From Desulfosoma sp. (lineage in GTDB: Bacteria > Desulfobacterota > Syntrophobacteria > Syntrophobacterales > DSM-9756): a DNA stretch of 64,000 nt. Position 1 is the first letter of the stretch. Each line of letters opens with the position of its first letter. The stretch lies in NCBI GenBank assembly GCA_037481875.1, contig JBBFKY010000005.1:1-64000 (forward strand), in the 5' to 3' direction. Positions 8,160-17,734 of the stretch are shown here, one piece after another. Under the pieces are notes generated by a model. It was not told where the DNA came from, did not search any database, and worked only from the letters and a program-made list of their open reading frames with translations. A program made the translations under genes and the position numbers.

Positions 8160-9590
8160 ATGCCTTTAACCTCAGCTTTTCCAGACACGGAATCTTCGGT
8201 GGTCATGACGGTGAGCCAGCTTAACGCCCGGATTAAGGGCTTGCTGGAGGCCAATTTTCCTTACGTATGGGTTCGAGGCGAAATTTCCAACCTGCGAATT
8301 GCTGGTTCCGGGCATGCCTATTTCACGCTTAAGGACAAGAACAGTCAAATCAGGACGGTCATGTTTAAGAGTCAGTTCCTTCGGTTAAAGTTTCGCCCCG
8401 AAGACGGCATGGCTGTGTTGTGTCAGGGAAGGTTGAGCGTCTATGAGGCGCGCGGTGAATACCAGATCATTGCTGATATCCTGGAGCCTGAGGGCCTTGG
8501 AGCGTTACAGCTCGCTTTTGAACAGCTTAAGGAAAAGCTTCAAAAAGAAGGGCTTTTTGATTCGCAACGCAAGCGACCTCTCCCGCTCAGACCGCAACGG
8601 GTCGCTCTGATCACCTCCGCCACGGGAGCGGCCGTGCGGGATATGCTGAAGATTTTTCAATGTTGCCCCTATCCTTTGACGGTAACCCTACTGCCTGTGC
8701 GTGTCCAGGGTGATGAAGCAGCTCCGGAAATCGTCCGAGCCCTGGAGACAGTGTCTCTTCTTCGAGACACTTTCGGTTGGGATGTGGTGCTTGTGGGTCG
8801 AGGCGGCGGTAGTTTGGAAGATCTGTGGCCTTTCAACGAAGAGATGACTGCTCGAGCTATCGCCTCATGCGCTGTTCCTGTCATTTCAGCGGTAGGACAC
8901 GAAATCGATGTGACCATTGCGGATATGGTCGCCGATTTTCGTGCGCCGACACCTACGGCGGCTGCCCAATGGGTGGTCGATCGCCTGATAGAGGTGGAAC
9001 GGCGACTGAACGATCAGGCAAAACGCTTACGCACGGCTTGGACCTTGCAATTGGAACGCCTTCGAACACGGCTCACCCACACGGAAAGCCGCCTCATCGA
9101 TCCACGCCGACGCCTCGTGGATTGGCGCCTGGCTGTAGACGATCGGCTGGAGCGTTTGGTTCGGGCCATGAATCAGCAACTTTATCTGTGGCGAATGCGT
9201 TCCCTGCACGCCACTCAACGACTTCGGCAAGGGAATCCCAAAAAGCGCCTGCTGGACGCCCAAGGTCGTCTGGAACTTCTTTCCAGGCGCTTGCTGGGGG
9301 CACACCTTCAAGCCTTAGAGCGGCGGCGGTTCCAGGTTTGCTCAGTGGCGGCTCAGCTGGAATCCTTAAGTCCCGCAAGTATTCTCGCCCGTGGATACTC
9401 CCTGACGTTTAAAATGCCTGAAAACATCTTGATCCGCCAAGCTTCTCAGGTGCAACCTGGAGACATGGTGCGTATTCAGGTGGCTCAAGGCCACATGAAC
9501 GCCAGGGTTCTCGAAATCTTCGAAAGCCCGATTTCAGGGGACAATGTGTCGGAACCATCTTCAAAGGGCCTTGACCTTCATGGACCATGA
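8160..9590 (+). CDS. xseA: Exodeoxyribonuclease VII large subunit
   Basis: Large catalytic subunit of exonuclease VII, which degrades single-stranded DNA from both ends and acts in repair. The 476-residue length is normal. An N-terminal OB-fold domain ('VSQLNARIKGLLE', 'VRGEISNLR', 'HAYFTLKD') is followed by the catalytic domain with 'ALITSATGAAVRDML', 'VVLVGRGGGSLEDLWPFNEE' and 'SAVGHEIDVTIADMVADFRAPTP' split over its active site, and then a long coiled-coil region (about residues 270-390) that binds many XseB subunits. The small-subunit gene overlaps its 3' end, the standard arrangement. AAGGA lies about 14 bases before the ATG. Confidence 0.97.
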   Translation: MPLTSAFPDTESSVVMTVSQLNARIKGLLEANFPYVWVRGEISNLRIAGSGHAYFTLKDKNSQIRTVMFKSQFLRLKFRPEDGMAVLCQGRLSVYEARGEYQIIADILEPEGLGALQLAFEQLKEKLQKEGLFDSQRKRPLPLRPQRVALITSATGAAVRDMLKIFQCCPYPLTVTLLPVRVQGDEAAPEIVRALETVSLLRDTFGWDVVLVGRGGGSLEDLWPFNEEMTARAIASCAVPVISAVGHEIDVTIADMVADFRAPTPTAAAQWVVDRLIEVERRLNDQAKRLRTAWTLQLERLRTRLTHTESRLIDPRRRLVDWRLAVDDRLERLVRAMNQQLYLWRMRSLHATQRLRQGNPKKRLLDAQGRLELLSRRLLGAHLQALERRRFQVCSVAAQLESLSPASILARGYSLTFKMPENILIRQASQVQPGDMVRIQVAQGHMNARVLEIFESPISGDNVSEPSSKGLDLHGP

Positions 9591-9604
9591 GAAAGGACCT
9601 TCCT

Positions 9605-9883
9605 ATGACGTTTGCTGAAACTCAAAGCAAAGCCAAGCGAAAAAAAACGGAAAGTTTTGAAGAGGCGATGAAACGCCTGGAAGAAATCGTGGAAAAGCTG
9701 GAAAAGGGCGACTTACCCTTGGAAGTTGCAATGGAAGCTTTCAGTGAAGGCGTGGGGCTTGTACGGTTGTGCCACGAAAAGCTGGAAGAGGCGGAAAAGA
9801 AAGTGCAGATGTTGGTTCAGGGAGAAGACGGGCGTTGGATTGCCACCCCTTTTGACAAGCCGCCGGAAGAAAACGAATCCTAA
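9605..9883 (+). CDS. xseB: Exodeoxyribonuclease VII small subunit
   Basis: Small helical subunit of exonuclease VII that coats the coiled coil of XseA. From the ATG at 9605 it is 92 residues, close to the usual 75-90; AAAGGA at 9592-9596 gives that start a good ribosome-binding site. The alternative ATG at 9587 overlaps the xseA stop (ATGA) and would add six residues; both are possible. The family core 'SFEEAMKRLEEIVEKLEKGDLPLE' is read here as 'SFEEAMKRLEEIVEKLEKG' plus 'LPLEVAMEAFSEGVGL', followed by 'CHEKLEEAEKKV', a typical XseB helix pair. It completes the xseA-xseB pair ahead of the isoprenoid genes. Confidence 0.93.
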   Translation: MTFAETQSKAKRKKTESFEEAMKRLEEIVEKLEKGDLPLEVAMEAFSEGVGLVRLCHEKLEEAEKKVQMLVQGEDGRWIATPFDKPPEENES

Positions 9884-9980
9884 GACGATCCGTGATTTGT
9901 AAGTGCTAGATTTCCCACTGGCATGAAGCCACGGTTCGTGATAGAAGCAAATTCCACCTTATTGCGGAGGATCTTTTTCC

Positions 9981-10886
9981 GTGAAATCCTTTGATGTTAA
10001 AGCTTATCTGGCTGAAAAACGAAAGGCGGTGGATGAGGCCCTAGAACGATTCTTTCCACCATCGTCGGGCCTGGAAAAAACCGTGGTGGAAGCCGCCCGC
10101 TACAGTCTGTTTGCTGGAGGTAAACGGCTTCGTCCCATTCTGTGCCTGGCAGCCGCCGAAGTGGTGGATGGGTCCCAGGATGCCGTCATGCCTGCGGCAT
10201 GTGCTCTGGAAATGGTCCATACCTATTCTTTAATCCACGATGATCTTCCGGCCATGGATAACGACGACTTTCGACGAGGCCGTCCTACGAACCATCGAGT
10301 GTATGGAGAAGCCGTTGCCATCCTTGCCGGAGATCTTTTGCTGACGGAAGCCTTCGGCCTTCTGGCGGCCCCTGTAGGCTCTCAAGCTGCTTTGGTGCCG
10401 GCTGGAAAACGTCTGGAAGCTGTGGCCATTCTGGCGCGGGCTTCCGGAGCTCAAGGCATGATTGCCGGCCAGATCATCGACCTGGAATCGGAAACCCGGG
10501 AAGTGGATCTTCCCACGGTGGAATACATGCACATTCGCAAAACAGGGGCTCTTATCAGCGCTTCTTTGGAAATTGGCGCCGTCTTTTCCAACGCTTCCCA
10601 GGAAGCTCTCCATGCCCTCACACGGTACGGAAGGCACTTGGGGTTAGCGTTTCAGATCACGGACGATCTCTTGGACGTGGAAGGGGATCCTCAGGTCATG
10701 GGAAAATCGACGGGATCCGATGCAGCCAAGAACAAGAAGACCTATCCGGCCCTTTTGGGCCTCGGCCGCACTAAAGAAATTGCTCGAGAACACGTGGAAG
10801 AGGCCGTGAAGGCGTTGGACGGATTCGACCGTAAAGCCGACCCTTTACGGGCTTTAGCCCGGTATCTTTTGGTTCGGAAAGCTTAA
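9981..10886 (+). CDS. ispA: Polyprenyl (farnesyl) diphosphate synthase
   Basis: Trans-prenyltransferase that condenses isopentenyl diphosphate with allylic diphosphates to farnesyl (or geranyl) diphosphate. The 301-residue protein carries both aspartate-rich magnesium sites: 'DDLPAMDNDD' (about residues 83-92) and 'DDLLDVEGD' (about residue 226). It also has 'GGKRLRP' near the N-terminus and 'HTYSLIHD' in front of the first Asp motif. The start is GTG at 9981 with GGAGG eleven bases upstream. It lies between xseB and dxs, an xseA-xseB-ispA-dxs-tlyA order seen in many bacteria, so it supplies precursors for the lipid carrier handled by UppP and for quinones. Confidence 0.96.
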   Translation: MKSFDVKAYLAEKRKAVDEALERFFPPSSGLEKTVVEAARYSLFAGGKRLRPILCLAAAEVVDGSQDAVMPAACALEMVHTYSLIHDDLPAMDNDDFRRGRPTNHRVYGEAVAILAGDLLLTEAFGLLAAPVGSQAALVPAGKRLEAVAILARASGAQGMIAGQIIDLESETREVDLPTVEYMHIRKTGALISASLEIGAVFSNASQEALHALTRYGRHLGLAFQITDDLLDVEGDPQVMGKSTGSDAAKNKKTYPALLGLGRTKEIAREHVEEAVKALDGFDRKADPLRALARYLLVRKA

Positions 10887-10964
10887 GGGTTCAGGCTCAG
10901 ATGATTTGTCTGAGAATCGAAGATCCCTCATATCGAAACGCTTTTGAAGGAGCAGGTTATCGAC

Positions 10965-12917
10965 GTGGAACGTCATCCAAACCCGGAACGAGCCCCCATA
11001 AACATCGAAACCTCCTTGCTGCAACACATTGATTCCCCGGCGGACCTCAAACGGTTGTCCATCAAAGAACTGGAAACCTTGGCCGAAGAAATTCGCCGAG
11101 TTATCGTGCAGACCACTGCATGCACCGGAGGTCACGTTGCCCCAAACCTTGGCGTGGTGGAATTGACTCTGGCACTCCATTATGTCTTTGACGCTCCCAA
11201 CGACCGCATTGTCTGGGATGTGGGCCATCAGTGTTACACCCATAAACTGGTCACCGGACGACGCGACCGCTTTCACACTCTGCGCCAATGGCAAGGAATC
11301 AGTGGATTTCCCAAACGTGACGAAAGCCGCTACGACGCCTTTGGAACGGGCCACGCCAGCACTTCCATTTCTGCAGCGCTGGGCATGGCCACCGCCAAAC
11401 ACCTCAAAGGATGCCCAAGCCGCATCATCGCCGTGATCGGGGACGGGAGCATGACTGGAGGCTTGGCTTTCGAAGCTCTCAATCATGCCGGGGACCTAGG
11501 GCGGGATCTCATTGTCGTCCTCAACGATAACGAAATGTCCATCTCCCCGAATGTGGGAGCCTTGTCTTCGTTTCTCAGCCGCAAACTGTCCAGCCGCACG
11601 GTCATGAGCCTCAAGCGTGAAGTGGAAAACACCCTCAAGGCCATACCCGGTGTAGGATCCAACATTGTCCAGCTCCTAAAAAAAAGCGAGGAATCCTTTT
11701 TGACGTTTTTCACCCCGGGCATGCTCTTTCAAGCTTTTCGATTTCAATACATCGGTCCGATCAAGGGCCATCGCCTGGACCGACTCATTGAAACTTTTGA
11801 AACCGTCAAATCCCTTAAAGGCCCTGTGCTCATTCACGTGGGGACCACCAAGGGTAAAGGTTATGTACCGGCGGAATGTGATCCCTCTCGCTTTCACGGC
11901 ATCGGTTGTTTTGATCCCACAACGGGTGAAACGAAGAAAGAAGATATTCCATCCTACACAGCCGTTTTCGGCCGATGCCTGACGGAACTTGCCGAAAAAG
12001 ATCCTCGTATCGTCGCCATCACCGCCGCCATGCCTCAAGGCACAGGCTTGGACACGTTCGCTCAGGTTTATCCCAAACGCTTTTTTGACGTGGGTATCGC
12101 CGAACAACATGCTGTGACCTTTGCCGCAGGGCTTGCTGCGGAAGGGTATCACCCTGTGGTGGCCGTATATTCCACTTTTCTGCAACGGGCCTACGACCAG
12201 ATTGTTCATGATGTCTGCCTGCAAAATCTTCCCGTAGTGTTCGCCATGGATCGAGGGGGGTTGGTTGGAGAAGACGGGCCGACCCATCATGGGGTTTTTG
12301 ATCTGGCCTATCTGCGGCACATTCCCAATATGGTGATCATGGCACCCAAGGATGAAAACGAATTGCGCCACATGCTCAAAACAGCCGTGCTTCATCGAGG
12401 CCCCATTGCCGTGAGGTATCCGCGAGGACAAGGACTGGGCGCGCCTTTGGATGCCGAACTTCGTGAAATACCCATCGGAGAGGGAGAATTGCTTCGAGAA
12501 GGTCGCGATGTGACCCTGGTGGCCGTAGGGGCCATGGTCATGGAAGCCATGGCAGCGGCGGAAATCCTTGCCCGGGAAGGTCTTGAAGCGGCCGTGATCA
12601 ATGCCAGGTTTGTCAAACCCCTGGATGTGAACCTCATCGCCCGTTGGACTCAAAAAACCCCTTTGCTGGTGACGGTGGAAGATAATGTGCGTCAGGGAGG
12701 TTTCGGGAGCGCCGTTTTGGAAGCACTCAGCGAAGAAGGCATTTTGCCTCGACGCCTGCTGCGCCTGGGGATTCCCGATGCCTTTATCCCTCACGGGCCT
12801 TTGAAGGTGTTGCGACGCAACCTGGGATTGGATGCGGAAGGCATCGCCCAAAGTGTTCGAGAAGCCTTTGCCGGCCCCCTCGTAACCCATGACACCCTCA
12901 TTCGAGCGGTTAGATAA
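10965..12917 (+). CDS. dxs: 1-deoxy-D-xylulose-5-phosphate synthase
   Basis: Thiamine-diphosphate enzyme that joins pyruvate and glyceraldehyde 3-phosphate, the first step of the MEP isoprenoid pathway. From the GTG at 10965 it is 650 residues; AAGGAG at 10947-10952 favours this start over the in-frame TTG at 10944. Landmarks are '[14 protein letters not shown]', '[12 protein letters not shown]', the ThDP motif '[19 protein letters not shown]' ending in 'NDNEMSI', '[19 protein letters not shown]' with the catalytic Glu, and '[15 protein letters not shown]'. The downstream tlyA gene overlaps its end by 29 bases. The long antisense frame over this gene is a shadow. Confidence 0.97.
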   Translation: MERHPNPERAPINIETSLLQHIDSPADLKRLSIKELETLAEEIRRVIVQTTACTGGHVAPNLGVVELTLALHYVFDAPNDRIVWDVGHQCYTHKLVTGRRDRFHTLRQWQGISGFPKRDESRYDAFGTGHASTSISAALGMATAKHLKGCPSRIIAVIGDGSMTGGLAFEALNHAGDLGRDLIVVLNDNEMSISPNVGALSSFLSRKLSSRTVMSLKREVENTLKAIPGVGSNIVQLLKKSEESFLTFFTPGMLFQAFRFQYIGPIKGHRLDRLIETFETVKSLKGPVLIHVGTTKGKGYVPAECDPSRFHGIGCFDPTTGETKKEDIPSYTAVFGRCLTELAEKDPRIVAITAAMPQGTGLDTFAQVYPKRFFDVGIAEQHAVTFAAGLAAEGYHPVVAVYSTFLQRAYDQIVHDVCLQNLPVVFAMDRGGLVGEDGPTHHGVFDLAYLRHIPNMVIMAPKDENELRHMLKTAVLHRGPIAVRYPRGQGLGAPLDAELREIPIGEGELLREGRDVTLVAVGAMVMEAMAAAEILAREGLEAAVINARFVKPLDVNLIARWTQKTPLLVTVEDNVRQGGFGSAVLEALSEEGILPRRLLRLGIPDAFIPHGPLKVLRRNLGLDAEGIAQSVREAFAGPLVTHDTLIRAVR

Positions 12918-13644
12918 GATCCTGGTGCAACGCGGCCTGGCCCCTAGCCGGGAAAAGGCTCAGGGGCTTATTCTGGCCGGTTGTGTCTGGGTGAATGGAC
13001 ATCCTGTCACCCAGTCGGGTCGCAGAATTCCTGAACAGGCCGAAATTGAGATTCGAGGTCAAGACCACCCTTATGTGAGCCGAGGCGGCATCAAGCTGGC
13101 TTATGCCCTGGATCATTTTGGGCTGGAGGTCAAGGGCCTTGTGGTGATGGATGTGGGGGCTTCCACGGGCGGCTTTACGGACTGTCTGCTCCAAAGGGGA
13201 GCCAAGAAAGTGTACGCCGTGGATGTGGGATACGGTCAATTGGCTTGGAAATTACGGCAGGATCCTCGTGTCATTGTTTTAGAACGTACAAATATTCGGT
13301 ATCTGGATCCATCCGCCATCGCCGAACCGGTGCAGGGCGCCGTTGTGGACGTCTCTTTCATTTCCCTGAAGCTGGTTCTTCCAAAGGTCGTGACCTTTCT
13401 TTCCCCGGATGCCTTTCTTGTGGCTCTGGTGAAACCGCAATTTGAAGCTGGACGAGAACATGTGGGGAAAGGCGGTGTGGTCAAGGATGCCTCCGTCCAC
13501 CAAGCCGTATGCCGATCGGTGGCCGAAACGGTCCAATCCCTGGAATTCCGAGTCCTGGGAATTGTGGCCTCGCCCATTCTTGGTCCCAAAGGCAATCGAG
13601 AATTTCTTCTGGCGGCCGAACGCACACTACCGCTGCAGACATAG
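12889..13644 (+). CDS. tlyA: TlyA-family rRNA 2'-O-methyltransferase
   Basis: A 251-residue protein with an N-terminal S4 RNA-binding domain ('[20 protein letters not shown]', then 'GCVWVNG') joined to a Rossmann-type, SAM-dependent methyltransferase domain. The SAM site reads '[18 protein letters not shown]' and '[14 protein letters not shown]'. 'DVSFISL' and 'LVKPQFEAG' carry residues of the K-D-K catalytic set. Family members methylate ribose hydroxyls of 16S/23S rRNA and were earlier called hemolysins. The start lies inside the end of dxs (29-base overlap), implying translational coupling. A stop and 29 bases separate it from rlmH. Confidence 0.93.
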   Translation: MTPSFERLDKILVQRGLAPSREKAQGLILAGCVWVNGHPVTQSGRRIPEQAEIEIRGQDHPYVSRGGIKLAYALDHFGLEVKGLVVMDVGASTGGFTDCLLQRGAKKVYAVDVGYGQLAWKLRQDPRVIVLERTNIRYLDPSAIAEPVQGAVVDVSFISLKLVLPKVVTFLSPDAFLVALVKPQFEAGREHVGKGGVVKDASVHQAVCRSVAETVQSLEFRVLGIVASPILGPKGNREFLLAAERTLPLQT

Positions 13645-13673
13645 CGGATGGGGTCGACTTTCTTTGAGAAGCC

Positions 13674-14156
13674 ATGAAAATCCATTTCGTTTTTGTGGGA
13701 AAAACCGTTTTCCCGGAAGTGCAGCGAGGCATTGACCGGTATCTGGAAAGGATCGGTCACTACGTGCGATGTGAAGTGCATGTGGTGCGTCCTGAACGGG
13801 TGAATCCCAAGGTCCACGAAAAACACGAGAAAGAAGTGCTGGAAAAAGAAGGGCGCCGCATTGTGGAAACTGTCGCCAGCAGGGGCGTGCTCATCGTCTG
13901 GGACGAAAAGGGTATGGGCTTAACTTCAACACAGTACGCCGGTGTGCTGGACCGGCTTCAGCAGGCGGGGCAGGAAGTGTGGATGGTGTTAGGAGGTCCC
14001 TTGGGTTTGTCCGATGAAGTCAAGAAATCGGCACAGCATGTTTTTTCGCTTTCGCCCATGACTTTCCCTCACGACCTTGCGCGCCTTTTGGTCGCTGAAC
14101 AAACCTACCGAGCTCTGACCATTCTTCGCGGAGAACCCTACCACAAGGGATCCTGA
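13674..14156 (+). CDS. rlmH: 23S rRNA pseudouridine-1915 N3-methyltransferase RlmH
   Basis: SPOUT-class methyltransferase acting on the assembled 70S ribosome at the helix-69 pseudouridine. The length (160 residues) and the C-terminal knot sequences 'VLGGPLGLSDEV' and 'LSLSPMTFPHDLARLLVAEQTYRALTI' (in two parts) identify it firmly; it ends 'RGEPYHK' as the family does. 'VWDEKGMGLTS' is the central motif ('LDERGK..SS' in others). It is the last gene of the xseA-to-rlmH block and is followed by a repeat-filled gap. Confidence 0.95.
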   Translation: MKIHFVFVGKTVFPEVQRGIDRYLERIGHYVRCEVHVVRPERVNPKVHEKHEKEVLEKEGRRIVETVASRGVLIVWDEKGMGLTSTQYAGVLDRLQQAGQEVWMVLGGPLGLSDEVKKSAQHVFSLSPMTFPHDLARLLVAEQTYRALTILRGEPYHKGS

Positions 14157-14244
14157 GCTCGGCACGTCCGCCATGGGCGGCAGGCCCAGACGGGTGCACC
14201 CGCGTGGTTGTCCTCGGCGGCGGGTCTGTAGGGGCGCGCCGCTA

Positions 14245-14474
14245 TGTCCGCCTCCATGTTCCCCCGTTTCACGAGACTTTCGGGGCGGACACATAGGTCC
14301 GCCCCTACAAAACACCCCACATGAACCCGAAATATGGGTCCGACCTCTGAGCAATAGCATCTGGACCCGAACCCTGAATCCGCCGTCTGAATGACAAACT
14401 GGAGGCGCAAGCTGGCGTGTCCGCCCCCATGTTCCCCCGTTTCACGAGACTTTCGGGGCGGACACATAGGTCCG
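14245..14474 (+). repeat. Two-copy 57-base direct repeat with palindromic arm
   Basis: Bases 14245-14301 and 14418-14474 match at all but one position; the final 47 bases of each are identical. Each copy ends in a palindrome of the type GGGGCGGACACATAGGTCCG(CCCC). The gap between rlmH and nfu (14157-14607) holds only these repeats and their flanks; I see no gene there. Similar palindromes occur at 27.5, 34.2, 52.2 and 54.0 kb. Confidence 0.82.
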
Positions 14475-14607
14475 ACCCTCCAGGTTTTTGCCTGCACATA
14501 CCAAGAAAGGGTTCCGCCCTTAAGACGCCTTGGTCATAAAAACATGGCATCCAAACCTAAGGCCGCCACGTTTCGGCCAAAGGTCCCAAGGCCTTGTTGG
14601 CAGGATT

Positions 14608-14826
14608 TCAAACAGCGATGACTTCGGTCACCGAAGGCACTTCCTGGCGGATGATACGTTCCACTCCGGCCTTGAGTGTCATCTGGCTCATGGGACATCC
14701 ATGGCAGGCTCCCGTAAGGCGCACCTTCACCACCGAACCTTCCACATCCACAAGTTCCACATTGCCCCCGTCTCTTTGCAGCATGGGCCGAATCTTGGAC
14801 AGTGCCTTTTCAACTTGATCGCGCAT
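14608..14826 (-). CDS. NifU C-terminal-like iron-sulfur scaffold (Nfu)
   Basis: A 72-residue stand-alone Nfu domain that binds and delivers [4Fe-4S] clusters. The signature is 'GACHGCPMSQMTLKAGVE' with the CxxC ligand pair, preceded by 'IRPMLQRDGGNVELVDVEG', both classic for the family. The size equals the bare domain, without the N-terminal IscU or A-type extensions. AAGGAGA lies nine bases before the ATG, and a plausible promoter stands 38-67 bases upstream. It is divergent from hpt, with about 210 bases between. In a sulfate reducer with many cluster proteins (Apr, Qmo), a carrier of this kind is expected. Confidence 0.93.
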   Translation of the reverse strand: MRDQVEKALSKIRPMLQRDGGNVELVDVEGSVVKVRLTGACHGCPMSQMTLKAGVERIIRQEVPSVTEVIAV

Positions 14827-14864
14827 GGTCTATCTCCTTCGTTTTCAGAATGGCATTCACTCCA

Positions 14865-14893
14865 TTATTAAGACTTCCGTACGAACAAAGCAA
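14865..14893 (-). promoter_or_regulatory. Possible sigma-70-type promoter of nfu
   Basis: On the minus strand TTGCTT is followed by 17 bases and TAATAA, placed 38 bases before the nfu start. Spacing is ideal and the hexamers are partly matched. Judged by eye only. Confidence 0.45.
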
Positions 14894-14961
14894 ACGCTAA
14901 AAGGATTCTTCAGGTGCTTTTGGATTATGAATGGTTTTAAAGAGTTAAGAAAAGACAGCGA

Positions 14962-14990
14962 TTGACCTTTCTTTTTTTTTCCGCTAGGTT
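14962..14990 (+). promoter_or_regulatory. Possible sigma-70-type promoter of hpt
   Basis: TTGACC, 17 bases with a T-rich spacer, then TAGGTT, ending 47 bases before the hpt ATG. Spacing is ideal, the -35 box matches 5 of 6 and the -10 box is weaker. Judged by eye only. Confidence 0.45.
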
Positions 14991-15037
14991 GACCGGCGCA
15001 TGACCACTTCGGGGCTCGGGCGGACTTTCAGGAAAGG

Positions 15038-15601
15038 ATGAGGATGAACCCACATAGGCTGGTGCTCAAAATTTCCGAGGAAGAAATCCGGAACCGTGTC
15101 CAGGAGCTGGCCGTGCACATCAGCCAAGATTATCAAGGCAAAGACCTTCTGCTCGTGGGAGTGCTCAAGGGAGCGTTTATTTTTCTTGCCGATCTTGTCC
15201 GCCATTTGGAGGTTCCTGCGGAAGTGGACTTTATCCGCATCGCCAGTTATGGAGCGTCAACGGAATCATCAGGAGGTGTTTCCCTCTCCAAGGATTTGGA
15301 ATGCCCTATCGACAGCCGTGACGTGCTCGTGGTGGAAGACATTGTGGATACGGGCGTGACCATGCGATGGCTTATAGCACACCTGAAAAGCCGAAAGCCT
15401 CGTACGGTCAAAATTTGCGCCCTCATTGACAAATACGAAAGGCGTACGGTGGAAGTCCCCGTCGATTACGCGGGCTTTCGAATCCCTTCGGGGTTCGTCG
15501 TCGGCTATGGTTTGGACTTTGCCGAAAAGTACCGGGGACTTCGAGGCATTTACGAAGTGGTCTTTGACTCGCTCGAGGACTGTCATGCTGGTCAGCTGTG
15601 A
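15038..15601 (+). CDS. hpt: Hypoxanthine phosphoribosyltransferase
   Basis: Purine-salvage enzyme that transfers phosphoribosyl from PRPP to hypoxanthine or guanine. The 187-residue protein shows 'LLVGVLKGAFIFLADLVRHL' (as 'GVLKGAFIFLADL'), the flexible-loop region 'SYGASTESSG', the PRPP-binding motif 'VLVVEDIVDTGVTM' and the base-contacting 'VVGYGLDFAEKYRGL'. AGGAAAGG lies directly before the first ATG (15038); a second ATG six bases on is an alternative start. The next gene begins 17 bases before its end, so the two are translationally coupled. Confidence 0.96.
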   Translation: MRMNPHRLVLKISEEEIRNRVQELAVHISQDYQGKDLLLVGVLKGAFIFLADLVRHLEVPAEVDFIRIASYGASTESSGGVSLSKDLECPIDSRDVLVVEDIVDTGVTMRWLIAHLKSRKPRTVKICALIDKYERRTVEVPVDYAGFRIPSGFVVGYGLDFAEKYRGLRGIYEVVFDSLEDCHAGQL

Positions 15602-16400
15602 ATTGTGCGGAACCAAATACCGTGTCGATCCCAAAAGGCTTCACAAGGACAAGGTGAAAGCCCGCTGCAGTCGATGCGGCCATACCTTTGTGGTGCGGCG
15701 TTCCCAGGAGTCCGAACCCGAACCTGAATTTGAACCTTCAATGGTCGATTCCGAGGAACCGGATGTTTCAAGAGGAGCGGACGAAGAAGACGTCGAAGGC
15801 CCCACTCCTGTGGCACGGCCGGAACCTCGACCCCTTCGGCCTTCTGCAGTCCGGGAACGCTCTTCGTCCAAGCAGGTTGTCACTTTTGTTGTTCTGGCCT
15901 TGATCTTACTGGGAGTCGCCGGCGCCGCTTACTATCTCTTTTCCAAGGGAATGCTTTTTCAAAAGAAAGCCGTGCCCGTGCCCGGCAGCATGAAATCGAC
16001 GGGAATTCCTCAAGTCACCATCGATCCTGACATTCGTGCGTATTTTCTGGAAAACATGTCTGCAGGCCAGATCTTTGTGGTGGAAGGAAAGGCGGTCAAC
16101 GAATCGGGAGGGCCGGTGAGTTTTGTGCTTGTGGAAGGGAAGCTTTATACCACGGAGAAACAACCGGCTCAGGTACAAAAGGCCTACTGCGGCAATACCA
16201 TGACCCGGGATGAATTGATGCGTCTGGATATGACCCAAATTCAAAACGTCATGATGAACCGGGAAGGCAAAGATTTGAGCAATGTCCATATTCCGTCCAT
16301 GGGCAAGGTACCTTTCATGATTGTCTTTTACAACTTGCCTGAGCTTAGCCTTCTTTCGGACTACAGTGTGGAAGTGGTCAACGCTCAGGCGGATAAATGA
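15585..16400 (+). CDS. Zinc-ribbon membrane protein with DUF3426-type domain
   Basis: From the ATG at 15585, inside the end of hpt, the protein is 271 residues. It opens with an MJ0042-type zinc finger, 'CELCGTKYRV' plus 'ARCSRCGHTFVV' (two CxxC pairs, residues about 5-31). An acidic, low-complexity linker and a single membrane helix ('VVTFVVLALILLGVAGAAYYLF', read in part, about residues 105-126) follow. The C-terminal extracytoplasmic domain contains 'FVVEGKAVNESGGPVSFVLVEG', typical in form of DUF3426. Such proteins are common next to housekeeping genes in deltaproteobacteria; their role is unknown. Frames extending further upstream are shadows of hpt. Confidence 0.85.
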   Translation: MLVSCELCGTKYRVDPKRLHKDKVKARCSRCGHTFVVRRSQESEPEPEFEPSMVDSEEPDVSRGADEEDVEGPTPVARPEPRPLRPSAVRERSSSKQVVTFVVLALILLGVAGAAYYLFSKGMLFQKKAVPVPGSMKSTGIPQVTIDPDIRAYFLENMSAGQIFVVEGKAVNESGGPVSFVLVEGKLYTTEKQPAQVQKAYCGNTMTRDELMRLDMTQIQNVMMNREGKDLSNVHIPSMGKVPFMIVFYNLPELSLLSDYSVEVVNAQADK

Positions 16401-16421
16401 TCGAGAAGCGAGAGGGGAAAC

Positions 16422-17702
16422 ATGCTGGATCTCAAGTTCGTGCGAGAAAATATGGACCGGGTCGCCCAGATGCTTCGGGATCGGCAAATGGACATGGACA
16501 TGGAGCCGTTTCGAAAGCTGGACGAGAAGCGACGAGCTCTCTTACGGGAAGTGGAACAGTTCAAGCACGAACGTAATCAAGCCTCTGAAGAGATCGCACG
16601 ACGAAAGCGGGAAGGGGCCGATGCCGAAGATCTGCTGCAGGCTATGAAAGGAGTGTCGCAGCGGATCAAGGAATTGGAAACTGAACTGGCAGGTATTGAG
16701 GAGCGGTTTCGAGAAATTCTGATGTTTATTCCCAACATGCCTCATGCCTCCGTTCCGGTAGGAGTGGATGAAACAGCCAATCCCGTGGTCAAGACCTGGG
16801 GGGAACCACCCAAGTTTGATTTTGAACCCAAAGCTCATTGGGACATAGGAGAAGCTTTGGGGATTTTGGATTTTGAACGGGCGGCTCGAATGACCGGAGC
16901 ACGATTCACGCTGTATTGGGGCGCCGGCGCCGCTTTGGAACGAGCCCTGATCAGTTTCATGCTGGACGTCCACACAGCCCGTCACGGCTACACGGAAGTG
17001 CTTCCGCCCTTTATGGTCAACCGCACCGCCATGACCGGCACGGGTCAGTTACCCAAGTTTGAAAAGGATCTTTTCAAATTGGAAGGTTGGGACTATTTCC
17101 TGGTGCCTACCGCAGAAGTTCCGGTGACCAATATTCACATGGACGAAACCCTGGAAGAAGACGAGCTTCCCAAGTATTACACAGCCTACACGCCATGCTT
17201 TCGATCTGAGGCGGGATCTTACGGCAAAGATACGAGAGGCCTCATTCGGCAACACCAATTCAACAAAGTGGAACTGGTGAAGCTCGTCAAGCCGGAAACA
17301 TCTTACGACGAACTGCAGACCTTATTGGAAAACGCGGAAACCATTCTTCAAGAGCTAGGGTTACACTATCGCGTGGTGGTGCTGTGCACGGGTGATTTGG
17401 GCTTTTCCGCCGCCAAGACCTACGATATTGAAGTGTGGCTTCCCGGTCAAAACACGTACCGGGAAATTTCTTCGTGCAGCAACTTTGAAGATTTTCAGGC
17501 GCGTCGCGCCAATATTCGGTTCCGTCGAAAGGGAAAGAAAAAAACCGAATTGGTGCATACCCTCAACGGGTCCGGATTGGCCGTCGGGCGCACCCTTGTG
17601 GCCATTCTCGAAAATTATCAGCAGGCCGACGGAACGGTCCTCATCCCGGAAGCCTTACGTCCTTACATGCGCGGCCTGGAAAGGATCACTTCCCAGCGCT
17701 AG
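16422..17702 (+). CDS. serS: Seryl-tRNA synthetase
   Basis: Class II aminoacyl-tRNA synthetase of 426 residues that charges tRNA-Ser (and tRNA-Sec where present). The N-terminal antiparallel coiled-coil tRNA-binding arm spans about residues 27-100. Class II motif 2 reads '[24 protein letters not shown]' in two parts, with '[13 protein letters not shown]' after it. Motif 3 is '[22 protein letters not shown]', also split. '[15 protein letters not shown]' is the serine-specific pocket. GAGGGG-type ribosome-binding sequence precedes the ATG. The HU-family gene follows 32 bases later. Confidence 0.98.
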   Translation: MLDLKFVRENMDRVAQMLRDRQMDMDMEPFRKLDEKRRALLREVEQFKHERNQASEEIARRKREGADAEDLLQAMKGVSQRIKELETELAGIEERFREILMFIPNMPHASVPVGVDETANPVVKTWGEPPKFDFEPKAHWDIGEALGILDFERAARMTGARFTLYWGAGAALERALISFMLDVHTARHGYTEVLPPFMVNRTAMTGTGQLPKFEKDLFKLEGWDYFLVPTAEVPVTNIHMDETLEEDELPKYYTAYTPCFRSEAGSYGKDTRGLIRQHQFNKVELVKLVKPETSYDELQTLLENAETILQELGLHYRVVVLCTGDLGFSAAKTYDIEVWLPGQNTYREISSCSNFEDFQARRANIRFRRKGKKKTELVHTLNGSGLAVGRTLVAILENYQQADGTVLIPEALRPYMRGLERITSQR

Positions 17703-17734
17703 AGTTTAAAGATGAATCATAAGGAGCAGACGTC

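Noticed and set aside
11676-12890. 404-codon minus-strand open frame
   Set aside because: It lies entirely antisense to dxs, whose motifs are unambiguous; long antisense frames are expected in GC-rich coding DNA.
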